Positions 1-8,508 of a stretch of DNA of 64,000 nt are shown in pieces (the first letter of the stretch is position 1; each line of letters begins with the position of its first letter). The DNA comes from Zobellia galactanivorans (GTDB lineage: Bacteria > Bacteroidota > Bacteroidia > Flavobacteriales > Flavobacteriaceae): contig NC_015844.1 in assembly GCF_000973105.1 (NCBI RefSeq), positions 1,856,501-1,920,500 of the forward strand, written 5' to 3'. Both the position numbers and the translations under genes were made by a program. The notes beneath the pieces were generated by a model. That model did not search any database, had not been told where the DNA came from, and worked only from the letters and a program-made list of their open reading frames with translations.

Positions 1-207
1 CAAGGTTGGTTCGATTATAGAAGAACTGGTCTACCTGCACTCGAGGCCGGACCTGACAACGAGAACCAAGGTCGTTACCCTGTTCGATTTTTATATCCTT
101 CTAGCGAACAAACACTCAACGGGGTCAATTACAAAGCTGCAGTTGAAAGCATCGGTGGAGATAACATTAATTCCAAAGGATGGTGGGAAACCGGAAGCCG
201 CTATTAA
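1..207 (+). CDS. SusD/RagB-type outer-membrane nutrient-binding lipoprotein, C-terminal fragment
   Basis: This is the last 68 residues of a gene that begins left of the window, read in frame 1 to the TAA at 205-207. The piece starts with a W-F-D-Y-R-R-T-G-L-P motif, a conserved feature near the C-terminus of SusD proteins, and ends in W-W-E-T-G-S-R-Y. SusD proteins cap a SusC TonB-dependent channel and capture the substrate at the cell surface, so a susC gene is expected upstream. The genes after it on the same strand are phosphorus-type hydrolases, which suggests a phosphorylated substrate rather than a glycan. The assignment rests on the C-terminal motif only. Confidence 0.8.
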   Translation, partial: QGWFDYRRTGLPALEAGPDNENQGRYPVRFLYPSSEQTLNGVNYKAAVESIGGDNINSKGWWETGSRY

Positions 208-225
208 AACATTTATTGTAAAAAC

Positions 226-261
226 AGGGGGTGCCTCGGCTTGCAATCGGGGCAACCCTCC
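226..261 (+). promoter_or_regulatory. Intercistronic hairpin after the SusD gene
   Basis: A G-rich arm (226-238) can pair with a C-rich arm (248-260) with one bulge. No clean T-run follows, so it looks like an mRNA-stabilising or attenuating hairpin that lowers expression of the enzymes relative to the transporter, not a full terminator. The function is inferred from position. Confidence 0.4.
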
Positions 262-289
262 TTGTTGATTTTAATCTTACACCCAAAAA

Positions 290-1936
290 ATGAAACTACT
301 AAAATCGCTTATTCGTGTTTTAACGCTCTGTGGAATATGTTCCCACTACGCAACGGCACAAGAAGCACCAAACCTCGGCATCGAACACGTAGTGGTCATA
401 GGTTTTGACGGACTGAGTCCAGACGGACTGCAAAATGCACATACCCCGACTTTTGATAAACTCATGCAAGAAGGCGCCTATTCCTTGCATGCCAGGGCAG
501 TGCTTCCTACGAGTTCAAGTTCCAACTGGGCCTCAATGATCATGGGTGCCGGCCCCGAACAACACGGTATTACCTCCAACGCTTGGGAACGCGATAATTT
601 TACCCTTTCGGCGGTAACACAAAGCGAAGAGTTTATCTTTCCGACCATTTTTCAATTGACCCACGACCAAATAGCCTCCGCTGAAATAGGAAGCATTTAT
701 CATTGGGGCGGTTTTGGAAGGTTGTTCGAGAAAAGTGCGGTTGATTATGACGTGAACCCGGAAACGGAAGACGAAACGGCTGTTTTGGCCAGCGCCTACA
801 TTAAAAGTAAAAAACCAAAACTGACCTTCATCCATTTTGACCATGTAGACCATGCGGGTCACGAATTTGGCCATGGCACACCGCACTATTACGAATCGGT
901 CGAAAAGGCCGATGCCCTTTTGAAACAAGTCATCACGGCCATAAAACAGGCCGATTTAGCGGATAAAACCTTGGTCATCGTAAGTGCCGACCACGGAGGC
1001 TTGGGGAAAGGCCACGGAGGCGAATCGCTCAAAGAAATCGAAATTCCGTTTATCGTTTGGGGAAAAGGGGTGAAGCAAAACCATAAAATCACCCATCCGG
1101 TATACCAATACGACAACGCTGCCACGGTAGCCTTTGCCCTCGGAATCAAAACTCCACATGCATGGATAGGAAAACCTATTATATCGGCCTTTCAAGGTCA
1201 TGAAATAAAAGATGGCTATACCGTTCTTGAGCAGTTCAAGGAACCTCTTATTTCCCCTAAGGCGGAAGGCTATAAAAAAGCGGGCGGAGTTTTCGTCGAA
1301 AAGGCTTCCCTGAAAATCGAAAACCCCAATGTAACGGGAGTGATCCGGTATACGCTTGACGGTTCATTGCCCACAAAAACTTCCAAATCTTACGAAAAGA
1401 CTATCCCGCTAACCCAAAATACGGTAGTAAAAAGTGCGATGTTCAGAGGTGGAAAAATTAATAGTCCGGTAGCAGAGGCCTTTTTCAGAATACAACCCAA
1501 AACCCTATCAAAACCCGTAAAATACGAGCTTTTTTACATGGACAAGCTTTTGTTTTTACCTGCCTTGGGCGAAAAAAAACCAAATGCAACGGGCAACACC
1601 TTCGAAATAACCTCAGATGAAATAAAAGACAAGGTCAAGAGCAATACCGTAGTAAGGTTCACCTCGTATATCCAGGTGAAAGAAAACAGCAATTATAGGT
1701 TCTACCTTCGCTCAGATGATGGAAGCCAACTCTTTATTGACAACCAACTGATAGTGGATAATGATGGGGATCATGGTGTCAAGACGAAAGATGGCCAAAT
1801 CAACCTAAAACCAGGCAAGCACGCCATTAAAGTACTTTGGTTCAATGGTGGGGGCGATGGTTGGTTGGATGTTTTTGTAGAAGAAGGCGATGCTGCCAAA
1901 CAAATACTTACCCCTCCCTTATTAACCACCGATTAA
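290..1936 (+). CDS. Exported phosphodiesterase/nucleotide pyrophosphatase of the alkaline phosphatase superfamily with a PA14-like domain
   Basis: A 548-residue protein with a signal peptide (about residues 1-24, ending A-T-A-Q). The catalytic domain begins with the metal-binding I-G-F-D-G-L (Asp40). The probable nucleophile lies in the Thr/Ser cluster 74-78 of P-T-S-S-S-S-N-W. Later metal ligands sit in F-D-H-V-D-H-A-G-H and S-A-D-H-G-G. This is the layout of type I phosphodiesterases, which hydrolyse phosphodiesters or pyrophosphates with two zinc ions. Residues about 330-400 resemble the chitobiase C-terminal fold (Y-T-L-D-G-S-x-P), and about 405-540 resemble PA14. The substrate is unknown; both accessory domains often bind sugars. 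It is the first enzyme after susD. Confidence 0.85.
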   Translation: MKLLKSLIRVLTLCGICSHYATAQEAPNLGIEHVVVIGFDGLSPDGLQNAHTPTFDKLMQEGAYSLHARAVLPTSSSSNWASMIMGAGPEQHGITSNAWERDNFTLSAVTQSEEFIFPTIFQLTHDQIASAEIGSIYHWGGFGRLFEKSAVDYDVNPETEDETAVLASAYIKSKKPKLTFIHFDHVDHAGHEFGHGTPHYYESVEKADALLKQVITAIKQADLADKTLVIVSADHGGLGKGHGGESLKEIEIPFIVWGKGVKQNHKITHPVYQYDNAATVAFALGIKTPHAWIGKPIISAFQGHEIKDGYTVLEQFKEPLISPKAEGYKKAGGVFVEKASLKIENPNVTGVIRYTLDGSLPTKTSKSYEKTIPLTQNTVVKSAMFRGGKINSPVAEAFFRIQPKTLSKPVKYELFYMDKLLFLPALGEKKPNATGNTFEITSDEIKDKVKSNTVVRFTSYIQVKENSNYRFYLRSDDGSQLFIDNQLIVDNDGDHGVKTKDGQINLKPGKHAIKVLWFNGGGDGWLDVFVEEGDAAKQILTPPLLTTD

Positions 1937-3208
1937 ATGAAGTTTCTCAATTTTTGTTTTATAACACTGTTTTCGCTGGGTACTACAGTTTGTGCCCAGC
2001 AAAATGGCAATGAACTGACTCCCTGGAAATATGGCATGCTAGACATACACCATATCAACACAGGCAGGGGCGATGCCGCTTTTTTCATTCTTCCGGACGG
2101 CACAACCCTTTTGATAGACGCTGGAGACCTATCTGAGACCCATGCCCGGACCCTTTCCGCCAGAAATGCCAAACGGGTACCTAATAATTCTAAATCGGCT
2201 CCGGAATGGATTGTTGACTATATTGGGCAATTCGCTCCAAAAGGCAAAATCCTACAACTCGATTACGCCCTCATCACCCATTACCATGATGATCATTTCG
2301 GGGAAATGGATGCCAATCGAAAACTAATAAAAGAAGGGGATTACGCCCTGACTGGAATAACCGAAGTAGGCCACCACATCCCCATTAAAACCCTTCTAGA
2401 CCGCGGAAGCCATTTTCCTATCGACCTCAAGGATACTGAAATCCAAAAGGAAATCAATAAAAACGATGCCTATGGAATGATTCCCACGCTTCAAAACTAC
2501 TGGAAGTTCATTTCCCATCAAACAAAGACCACCGGACTCCAACATAAAATATTTGAAGCGGGTCAAGTGAACCAGATCGCCCTTAAAACACAAGCCAAAG
2601 ATTTTCCAGATTTCAATATTCGAAACATTGCGGTTAACGGCCACATATGGACGGGCCGTTCAAACGAAACCTTTTCACTGTTCAAAAAGGGCGAATATTC
2701 TGGTGAGAACCCCTTAAGCACTTGCCTTAAAATCAGTTATGGCGATTTCGACTATTTTACCGGAGGGGATATCAGCGGTATTGACGCTTTTGGCGGCACC
2801 GATATTACTTCATTAGAGTCTAACATTGCCCCTATCATCGGCGCTGTTGATGTGGCCACCTTAAACCACCATGGCAATCGCGATTCCCAAAATAGCTTTT
2901 ACGTACGAAGCTTAAGGCCCCGGGTCTGGATACAACAAAATTGGTCTAGCGACCATCCGGGCGAAGAAGTCTTACGCCGGATTACATCTAGGGAACTCTA
3001 TCCGGGTGAGCGGGATGTTTTCAGTACGGCAATGCTGCAAGCCAACAAAGATGTCATCGGAGAGCGACTTGACCAATATAAAAGTCAAAACGGCCACGTA
3101 GTCTTACGGGTTGAAAAAGGAGGGGAATCTTATAGAATATTTATTTTGAACGATACTTCAGAAACGCGGGAAGTTGTATCAGAACACGGTCCTTATGCAT
3201 CCGAATAA
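1937..3208 (+). CDS. Exported metallo-beta-lactamase-fold hydrolase, ComEC-C-terminal-like
   Basis: A 423-residue protein whose ATG follows the previous stop directly, so translation is probably coupled. It has a signal peptide (about 1-21, ending V-C-A-Q). The metal-binding motif T-H-Y-H-D-D-H is at 114-120, preceded by L-L-I-D-A-G-D at about 58-63, and a late L-N-H-H-G-N motif supplies further ligands. Free-standing proteins of this kind resemble the MBL domain of ComEC but lack its membrane channel. Family members include nucleases, phosphodiesterases and lipid hydrolases, so the reaction cannot be named. Its place among phosphatases suggests a phosphoester substrate. Confidence 0.8.
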   Translation: MKFLNFCFITLFSLGTTVCAQQNGNELTPWKYGMLDIHHINTGRGDAAFFILPDGTTLLIDAGDLSETHARTLSARNAKRVPNNSKSAPEWIVDYIGQFAPKGKILQLDYALITHYHDDHFGEMDANRKLIKEGDYALTGITEVGHHIPIKTLLDRGSHFPIDLKDTEIQKEINKNDAYGMIPTLQNYWKFISHQTKTTGLQHKIFEAGQVNQIALKTQAKDFPDFNIRNIAVNGHIWTGRSNETFSLFKKGEYSGENPLSTCLKISYGDFDYFTGGDISGIDAFGGTDITSLESNIAPIIGAVDVATLNHHGNRDSQNSFYVRSLRPRVWIQQNWSSDHPGEEVLRRITSRELYPGERDVFSTAMLQANKDVIGERLDQYKSQNGHVVLRVEKGGESYRIFILNDTSETREVVSEHGPYASE

Positions 3209-4553
3209 AAAAATCAAACCCAACAAAAGAACCGAGGGCGATATTAATTACACCCCTGCCAGACAGGCTTGGTTAGACCACGCAATCGATGAAAGTACAA
3301 AAGTCCTCCTTGAAAAAGATGCCCGTTATTTTTTTCACCAAGCCCTATCATCTCCCTGTCTCGACGTACTTAAAAACTGTGAGGGGCCCTATATAGAAAA
3401 CCTTTCCGGTAAAAAATATCTTGATTTTCATGGCAATAACGTACATCAGTTGGGGTTTTCACACCCCAAACTCGTACAGCGCCTTACCGAACAACTGCAA
3501 TCACTGACCTTTTCTACCCGGCGTTATACCAATGAAACGGCCATTAATTTTGCCGAGAAACTGGCCTCGCTTTTGCCATCGGATCTCAACCGCACACTTA
3601 TGACCCCCAATGGTAGTGCCGCCATTGGCATCGCCCTTAAACTGGCACGGGCGGTCACCGGTAAATTCAAGGTAGTTTCATTTTGGGATTCCTTTCACGG
3701 TGCCTCTTTAGATGCCATAAGCGTAGGTGGGGAATCTGTTTTTCGCGAGCACATGGGGCCGATGATGCCCGGGGTCGAACGTATACCGCCACCAGTGACC
3801 TACCGTGGTATCTATGAAAACAACGAATCTAAATGCCTAGAATATCTAGAGTATGTATTTGCAAAGGAAGGCGATATAGGGGCCTTCTTGGCCGAGACCG
3901 TACGGAATACCGATGTACAGGTTCCCTCCAAAGCTTTTTGGAAAGAAGCCCGCAAACTTTGTGATAGATATGGCGTGCTATTGATTTTAGACGAAATCCC
4001 CATAGCCCTGGGCCGGACCGGAAAAATGTTCGCTTTTGAACATTACAACATAGAACCGGACATACTTTGTTTGGGAAAAGGCCTTGGAGGTGGTATCTTT
4101 CCTCAGGCCGCCATCGTTGCCCGTGATTCCTATAATAAATTCAGTGATATTTCCTTGGGCCATTACACCCATGAAAAGAGCCCCCTTGGAGCTGCTGCAG
4201 CTTTGACAACCCTAGAAATCATCGAAGAAGAAGGACTGCTGAGCAAAGTGAAAAAAGATAAGGACTTCATGTACCAAGAAATGAACAGGCTTCAAGCAAA
4301 GCATGATATTATAGGCGATGTTCGCGGCTTAGGACTACTCTGGGGCATTGAACTCGTAAAGAACCATACGACCAAAAAGAAAGCTATACACGAAGCGGAG
4401 AAAGTTATGTACGAATGTCTAAAAAACGGACTTAGTTTTAAGGTCTCGGCCGGTAACGTACTCCAACTGGCCCCAGCCCTCACTATTTCCGAAGATAAGC
4501 TTAAAGAGGCCATTCAAATTGTCGATAATTCCCTTACTTCGCTAAACCTTTAA
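3195..4553 (+). CDS. Class III PLP-dependent enzyme, resembling hydroxy-aminoethylphosphonate (PbfA) or phosphoethanolamine lyases
   Basis: A cytosolic fold-type I PLP enzyme of about 452 residues from ATG 3195. An earlier ATG at 3174 would give 459 residues; both overlap the end of the preceding gene. Numbered from 3174, the PLP lysine is Lys302 in G-K-G-L-G-G-G and the cofactor aspartate is Asp273 in L-D-E-I-P-I-A-L-G-R-T-G. Ordinary omega-transaminases have D-E-V-Q-x-G-x-G-R-T-G there. The N-terminal E-G-D-I-N-Y and the H-G-N-N-V-H-Q and W-D-S-F-H-G-A-S-L-D motifs recall the subgroup containing PbfA and ethanolamine-phosphate phospho-lyase; this is from memory of the families. It would act on an aminated phospho-compound released by the exported enzymes. 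An ordinary aminotransferase cannot be excluded. Confidence 0.75.
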   Translation: MHPNKKIKPNKRTEGDINYTPARQAWLDHAIDESTKVLLEKDARYFFHQALSSPCLDVLKNCEGPYIENLSGKKYLDFHGNNVHQLGFSHPKLVQRLTEQLQSLTFSTRRYTNETAINFAEKLASLLPSDLNRTLMTPNGSAAIGIALKLARAVTGKFKVVSFWDSFHGASLDAISVGGESVFREHMGPMMPGVERIPPPVTYRGIYENNESKCLEYLEYVFAKEGDIGAFLAETVRNTDVQVPSKAFWKEARKLCDRYGVLLILDEIPIALGRTGKMFAFEHYNIEPDILCLGKGLGGGIFPQAAIVARDSYNKFSDISLGHYTHEKSPLGAAAALTTLEIIEEEGLLSKVKKDKDFMYQEMNRLQAKHDIIGDVRGLGLLWGIELVKNHTTKKKAIHEAEKVMYECLKNGLSFKVSAGNVLQLAPALTISEDKLKEAIQIVDNSLTSLNL

Positions 4554-4566
4554 ACCAACTCAAAAA

Positions 4567-6162
4567 ATGAAAAATACCTTACCTCTCTTAATTTTAACCT
4601 TTATGCTCTTTACGCTAGTACATGGGCAAAAAGTCCAATCTAGCTTATTGGTATCTCCGTACTTACAAGACGCCACCCCAAATTCCATCAAAATAATGTG
4701 GCAAACCTCTAGTGGGGAAGAGAGTATCGTAGAGTGGGGCACGACCCAGAAACTGGGAAAAAAAACAAAGGGCAAAGCCTTCGACGTCAACTTTACCGAT
4801 TCTAGAATACACGAAGTTCAACTAGAAAACCTTAAAAGGTTTACCACCTATTTTTACCGTGTACGCACCGGAAAAACGGTATCGGACATCTTTCAGTTCA
4901 AGACTCCCCCTTTTGCAAGCGACAACCAATCGTTCAATATGCTTGCCATGAGCGATATACAAAAAGACCACTTGAATCCTGATAAGTTTTCAGAAATCGT
5001 AAACGAGGGTATTCTTCCCTATATTAAAACGGAGTACGGCAAAGAACTTACCGATAACCTCGCATTGGTTTTAGTGCCTGGCGACCTTGTGGAAAACGGC
5101 ACCAAATACGACCAGTGGAAAGACGACTTCTTTGCCCCGGCACAAAAACTGTTCTCGGAGGTTCCCGTTTACCCCGTACTGGGCAACCATGAAAAAAATT
5201 CGGCCTATTACTTCAAATACTTCAGCCTGCCAAAAAATGGAACACCTGCCTATGCCGAACACTGGTGGTATAAAGATTATGGCAATACGCGCATCATCGG
5301 CCTGAATTCCAACGAAGGCTACCGAGATATAGAACAACAATACACCTGGTTGAAGGAGGTTTTGGCAGAAGCCGCCAAAACCCCCGATATCGACTTTGTA
5401 TTCGCCCAATTACACCATCCGCATAAATCGGAATTATGGATACCCGGAGAAGAGGAATCTACCGGAAAAGTAATTAAGCTCCTTGAAGATTTCACCACAA
5501 AAACCGGCAAACCCAGTATTCACTTCTTCGGACACACCCATGGCTATTCGCGAGGGCAATCGAAAGACCACAAACACCTTTGGGTAAATGTTGCTTCGGC
5601 CGGTGGTGCTATAGACAACTGGGGCGAATTTGAGGGTCGCGATTACGACGAATTTACCGTAACCCAAGATGAATATGGCTTTGTCATGGTAGAGGTAGAT
5701 GCCACCGAGGGCCGTCCTAAATTCACTTTAAAACGAATAAGCAGGGGCAATGAAAACATCTCAAGATCCAACGAAAAGACCGATGAAATCACCATTTTCG
5801 CCAAAAGCCACAAGCCCGAAACGCCCGAAGCCATTTCCCCCAAGGGAGAAAACATCGCATTTACCGGAACCACACTTAAAGCCGGCGGTTTCGCCAGTTC
5901 ATTTGAGGGAGCCTATCATGCCGCAACGCATTGGCAAATTGCTACCAATGCCGATTTTTCAGATTTGATCTTAGATAGTTGGAAACAGTCAGAAAATTGG
6001 TATTATCTTGAAAATAGACAAGAAGGTGACGACCTTACCGATGAAGCTTCTAAAAGACTAAAGCCAGACACAACCTATTTCTGGCGCGTTCGTTATCGTG
6101 ACCAGCACCTGAATTGGAGCGACTGGTCGAACACCTTAACCTTTAAAACCAACACCCCATGA
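4567..6162 (+). CDS. Exported purple-acid-phosphatase-like metallophosphoesterase with flanking fibronectin-like domains
   Basis: A 531-residue protein with a signal peptide (1-20, ending V-H-G). An N-terminal beta-sandwich (about 28-115, P-Y-L-Q-D-A-T-P-N-S-I-K-I-M-W) is typical of purple acid phosphatases. The calcineurin-type catalytic domain follows: S-D at 129-130, G-D at 172-173, G-N-H-E at 206-209, H-H-P-H near 283-286 and G-H-T-H at 322-325. A second Fn3-like domain occupies about 420-531 (T-x-Y-F-W-R-V-R). The family hydrolyses phosphomonoesters or diesters in the periplasm or at the surface. It lies 13 bases after the PLP enzyme and overlaps the next gene by 4 bases, so it belongs to the same operon. 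Confidence 0.85.
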   Translation: MKNTLPLLILTFMLFTLVHGQKVQSSLLVSPYLQDATPNSIKIMWQTSSGEESIVEWGTTQKLGKKTKGKAFDVNFTDSRIHEVQLENLKRFTTYFYRVRTGKTVSDIFQFKTPPFASDNQSFNMLAMSDIQKDHLNPDKFSEIVNEGILPYIKTEYGKELTDNLALVLVPGDLVENGTKYDQWKDDFFAPAQKLFSEVPVYPVLGNHEKNSAYYFKYFSLPKNGTPAYAEHWWYKDYGNTRIIGLNSNEGYRDIEQQYTWLKEVLAEAAKTPDIDFVFAQLHHPHKSELWIPGEEESTGKVIKLLEDFTTKTGKPSIHFFGHTHGYSRGQSKDHKHLWVNVASAGGAIDNWGEFEGRDYDEFTVTQDEYGFVMVEVDATEGRPKFTLKRISRGNENISRSNEKTDEITIFAKSHKPETPEAISPKGENIAFTGTTLKAGGFASSFEGAYHAATHWQIATNADFSDLILDSWKQSENWYYLENRQEGDDLTDEASKRLKPDTTYFWRVRYRDQHLNWSDWSNTLTFKTNTP

Positions 6163-7241
6163 AAAAACTGATATTCTGTCTTTTTGGACTTCTTTTTGTA
6201 AATGCCCAAGCTCAAGAGAGCGATACAAAAGTGATATTGATTACTTTGGATGGACTACGATGGCAAGAACTCTTTTCCGGAGCGGATCCCCTTTTGGTGT
6301 CAAACCGCGCCTACGTTCACGATACCACGGCATTGAAATCCCGATTTTGGAAACCAACGCCCCAAGAAAGAAGAAAGGCCTTAATGCCCTTTGTTTGGAA
6401 TACCCTCTCGCAAAAAGGACAAATACATGGCAATCGAAACCTCGGGAGTAAGGTAGACCTTACCAACCGAATGTGGTTTTCATATCCGGGCTACAATGAA
6501 ATATTGACCGGAAAGGCCGATGATAAACGCATAAACAGTAACGACAAAATTCCCAATCCCAACACCACCATTCTTGAAATCGCCCATTCGGATGAGCGCT
6601 ATAAGAACAAAGTCGCCGCTTTTGGCAGTTGGGATGTTTTTCCTTTCATCGTAAACGAAGAACGTTCCGGGGTACCGGTAAATGCCGGATTTGAAATTGC
6701 CAAAGGCGATCAGCTCAGCGAGCGCGAAAAATTCTTGAACGAACTACAGCCAAAGGTCCCCAGCCCATGGGGCACCGTTCGTTTGGATGCATTTACCCAC
6801 TATTATGCTATTGAGCATATGAAGAAAAACCACCCCCAATTAACTTATATCGCCTATGGGGAAACCGATGACTTTGCCCATGACGGCAATTACGAAGCCT
6901 ACTTGACATCGGCCCATAACACCGACGCCCTGCTCAAAAACCTGTACGATTTCACTCAACAAGACCCTTTCTACAAAGACAAGACCCTCTTTATAATCAC
7001 TACAGACCACGGAAGGGGCACCCAACCTTTGGAAACTTGGAAAAGCCACGGCGACAAAATAAAAGGTGCCGGACAGGTATGGATGATTTTATTTGGAAAA
7101 GGCGTTTCCGCCCATGGTGAAATCTCAAGTCCGAAACAACTATACAGCAACCAGATAGCACCAACGGTTCTAAAGGCTTTGGACCTTAAAACCGAAGCGC
7201 CGAACATGCCCGGAAAAGTCCTATCCTTAAACAAAGATTGA
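6159..7241 (+). CDS. Exported alkaline phosphatase family protein
   Basis: A 360-residue protein overlapping the previous gene by 4 bases (ATGA). It has a signal peptide (1-19, ending A-Q-A-Q). Metal ligand Asp31 lies in L-I-T-L-D-G-L-R-W-Q. The probable nucleophile Ser108 is in F-S-Y-P-G-Y-N-E-I-L-T-G, further ligands lie in G-E-T-D-D-F-A-H-D, and the T-T-D-H-G-R-G motif comes late. The family includes phosphomonoesterases, phosphodiesterases and phosphonoacetate-hydrolase relatives. It differs from the enzyme at 290-1936 in having no accessory domains, so the two probably act on successive intermediates or different ester types. Last gene of the operon. Confidence 0.85.
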   Translation: MKKLIFCLFGLLFVNAQAQESDTKVILITLDGLRWQELFSGADPLLVSNRAYVHDTTALKSRFWKPTPQERRKALMPFVWNTLSQKGQIHGNRNLGSKVDLTNRMWFSYPGYNEILTGKADDKRINSNDKIPNPNTTILEIAHSDERYKNKVAAFGSWDVFPFIVNEERSGVPVNAGFEIAKGDQLSEREKFLNELQPKVPSPWGTVRLDAFTHYYAIEHMKKNHPQLTYIAYGETDDFAHDGNYEAYLTSAHNTDALLKNLYDFTQQDPFYKDKTLFIITTDHGRGTQPLETWKSHGDKIKGAGQVWMILFGKGVSAHGEISSPKQLYSNQIAPTVLKALDLKTEAPNMPGKVLSLNKD

Positions 7242-7321
7242 AACAATGATTTTCATAATGATAGCTTGATATTAAGTTAACTCCCCAACAGTGTGTTTAA
7301 ACGAATTTTACCCTGTGATTA

Positions 7322-7351
7322 TTTGAGTTAGTCTAGTTTGAGTTAGTTTAG
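7322..7351 (+). repeat. Tandem 15-bp direct repeat, two units
   Basis: Two adjacent copies of TTTGAGTTAGTYTAG (7322-7336 and 7337-7351) differ at one base. The second ends where the terminator stem begins. It could be a protein-binding site or a simple local duplication. Confidence 0.7.
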
Positions 7352-7352
7352 T

Positions 7353-7387
7353 AAAACCGGTGTATTTGTCTCATGCACCGGTTTTTT
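7353..7387 (+). terminator. Rho-independent terminator of the phosphorus operon
   Basis: The 10-bp stem AAAACCGGTG (7353-7362) pairs with CACCGGTTTT (7376-7385) around a 13-base loop and ends in a T-run. It is about 110 bases after the last stop of the operon. Confidence 0.8.
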
Positions 7388-7622
7388 CATGTCGAAAAAC
7401 CACCTCTTCACACGTAAAGATTAACTAACAAATTGTTAATCTAGAGTTTACGGCCGTGTCAACTAAAAACCCAATCTTTATCGAAACTTGTTTTCTCTGT
7501 ATGAAAATAGTTCCGGTATACCTATCCGCCCTTATGGCCCACATTCTAATTTCGCAACTTAGAAGCTATTTTTCGCCTCCTAAAATTCAAAAAACCCAGA
7601 AAGCCTAGCCCCCTTCGTTACC

Positions 7623-8486
7623 ATGAAAAAAAGACCTGTTGATATTGTTGTCATTTCAGACGTACACCTTGGCACCTATGGTTGCCATGCCAAAGAACTT
7701 ATCAAGTACCTAAAATCTATCAACCCGAAGCAAGTAGTGCTCAACGGCGATATTGTAGATATATGGCAGTTCAACAAACGTTACTGGCCCAAATCGCACA
7801 TGAAGGTGGTAAAATTGCTTATGGAGTGGATTGCCAAAGGTGTACAGGTACACTACATTACCGGCAACCATGATGAAATGATGCGTAAATTTTCCGGATT
7901 TAAGCTTGGCTCCTTCAGTATCGTCAATAAACTGGTCTTAACGGTACATGGCAAGCAGGCCTGGATCTTTCACGGCGATGTTTTTGATGTTACCATGCAG
8001 CATTCGAAATGGTTGGCAAAGTTGGGGGCCATTGGATACGATACCCTCATACTCATCAATAGCGCCGTAAATTTCTGCTATAAAAAATTTGGAAGGGGTC
8101 CTGTTTCCATGTCCAAAAAAATAAAGAACAGTGTAAAATCGGCAGTAAAGTTTATCAACAACTTCGAACAAACCGCTGCGGATATTGCCATAGAAAACGA
8201 TTTTGATTACGTCGTATGTGGCCATATTCACCAACCCGAGATCAAATCCATAGAAACCGAAAACGGTTCGGTAATCTACTTAAATTCGGGAGATTGGATC
8301 GAAAACCTTACCGCACTTGAATACACCAAAGGCAAATGGGAGCTATACAGGTACGAAGACGACATGTACCTTCAATCCTACAATTCAGACCATAACGACC
8401 ATGTTGATATGCTGGAAAAAAAAGAACTTTTCCAGAGCCTTATGTCAGAGTTCAACGATATGGTCGCATCAAAAGTAAGTAAATGA
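7623..8486 (+). CDS. Metallophosphoesterase of the PlcP/LpxH-like family (UDP-diacylglucosamine diphosphatase or phospholipase C type)
   Basis: A 287-residue cytosolic calcineurin-type phosphoesterase: S-D-V-H-L-G (12-17), N-G-D-I-V-D (41-46), G-N-H-D (81-84), H-G-D-V-F-D (117-122) and G-H-I-H (200-203). Databases usually call such proteins UDP-2,3-diacylglucosamine diphosphatases. The length and the W-P-K-S-H and H-G-D-x-F-D-x-x-x-Q-H motifs are closer to the group containing PlcP, the phospholipase C that removes phospholipid headgroups in phosphate starvation (recalled family knowledge, not a search). The partner gene 22 bases downstream is a glycosyltransferase, the known companion of PlcP. 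A role in lipid A synthesis is the alternative. Confidence 0.75.
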   Translation: MKKRPVDIVVISDVHLGTYGCHAKELIKYLKSINPKQVVLNGDIVDIWQFNKRYWPKSHMKVVKLLMEWIAKGVQVHYITGNHDEMMRKFSGFKLGSFSIVNKLVLTVHGKQAWIFHGDVFDVTMQHSKWLAKLGAIGYDTLILINSAVNFCYKKFGRGPVSMSKKIKNSVKSAVKFINNFEQTAADIAIENDFDYVVCGHIHQPEIKSIETENGSVIYLNSGDWIENLTALEYTKGKWELYRYEDDMYLQSYNSDHNDHVDMLEKKELFQSLMSEFNDMVASKVSK

Positions 8487-8508
8487 CCCACCTCAAAAAA
8501 CAAGGTAG

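Larger units (their letters stand above)
7242..7622. other. Gene-free stretch between the phosphorus operon and the PlcP-like gene
   Basis: In 381 bases I see a tandem 15-bp repeat (7322-7351), a terminator-like hairpin directly after it, and an AT-rich leader before the ATG at 7623. No supported coding region. A promoter for the next operon must lie between about 7390 and 7600, but no clear TAnnTTTG box with a matching -33 element is visible. Confidence 0.6.
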
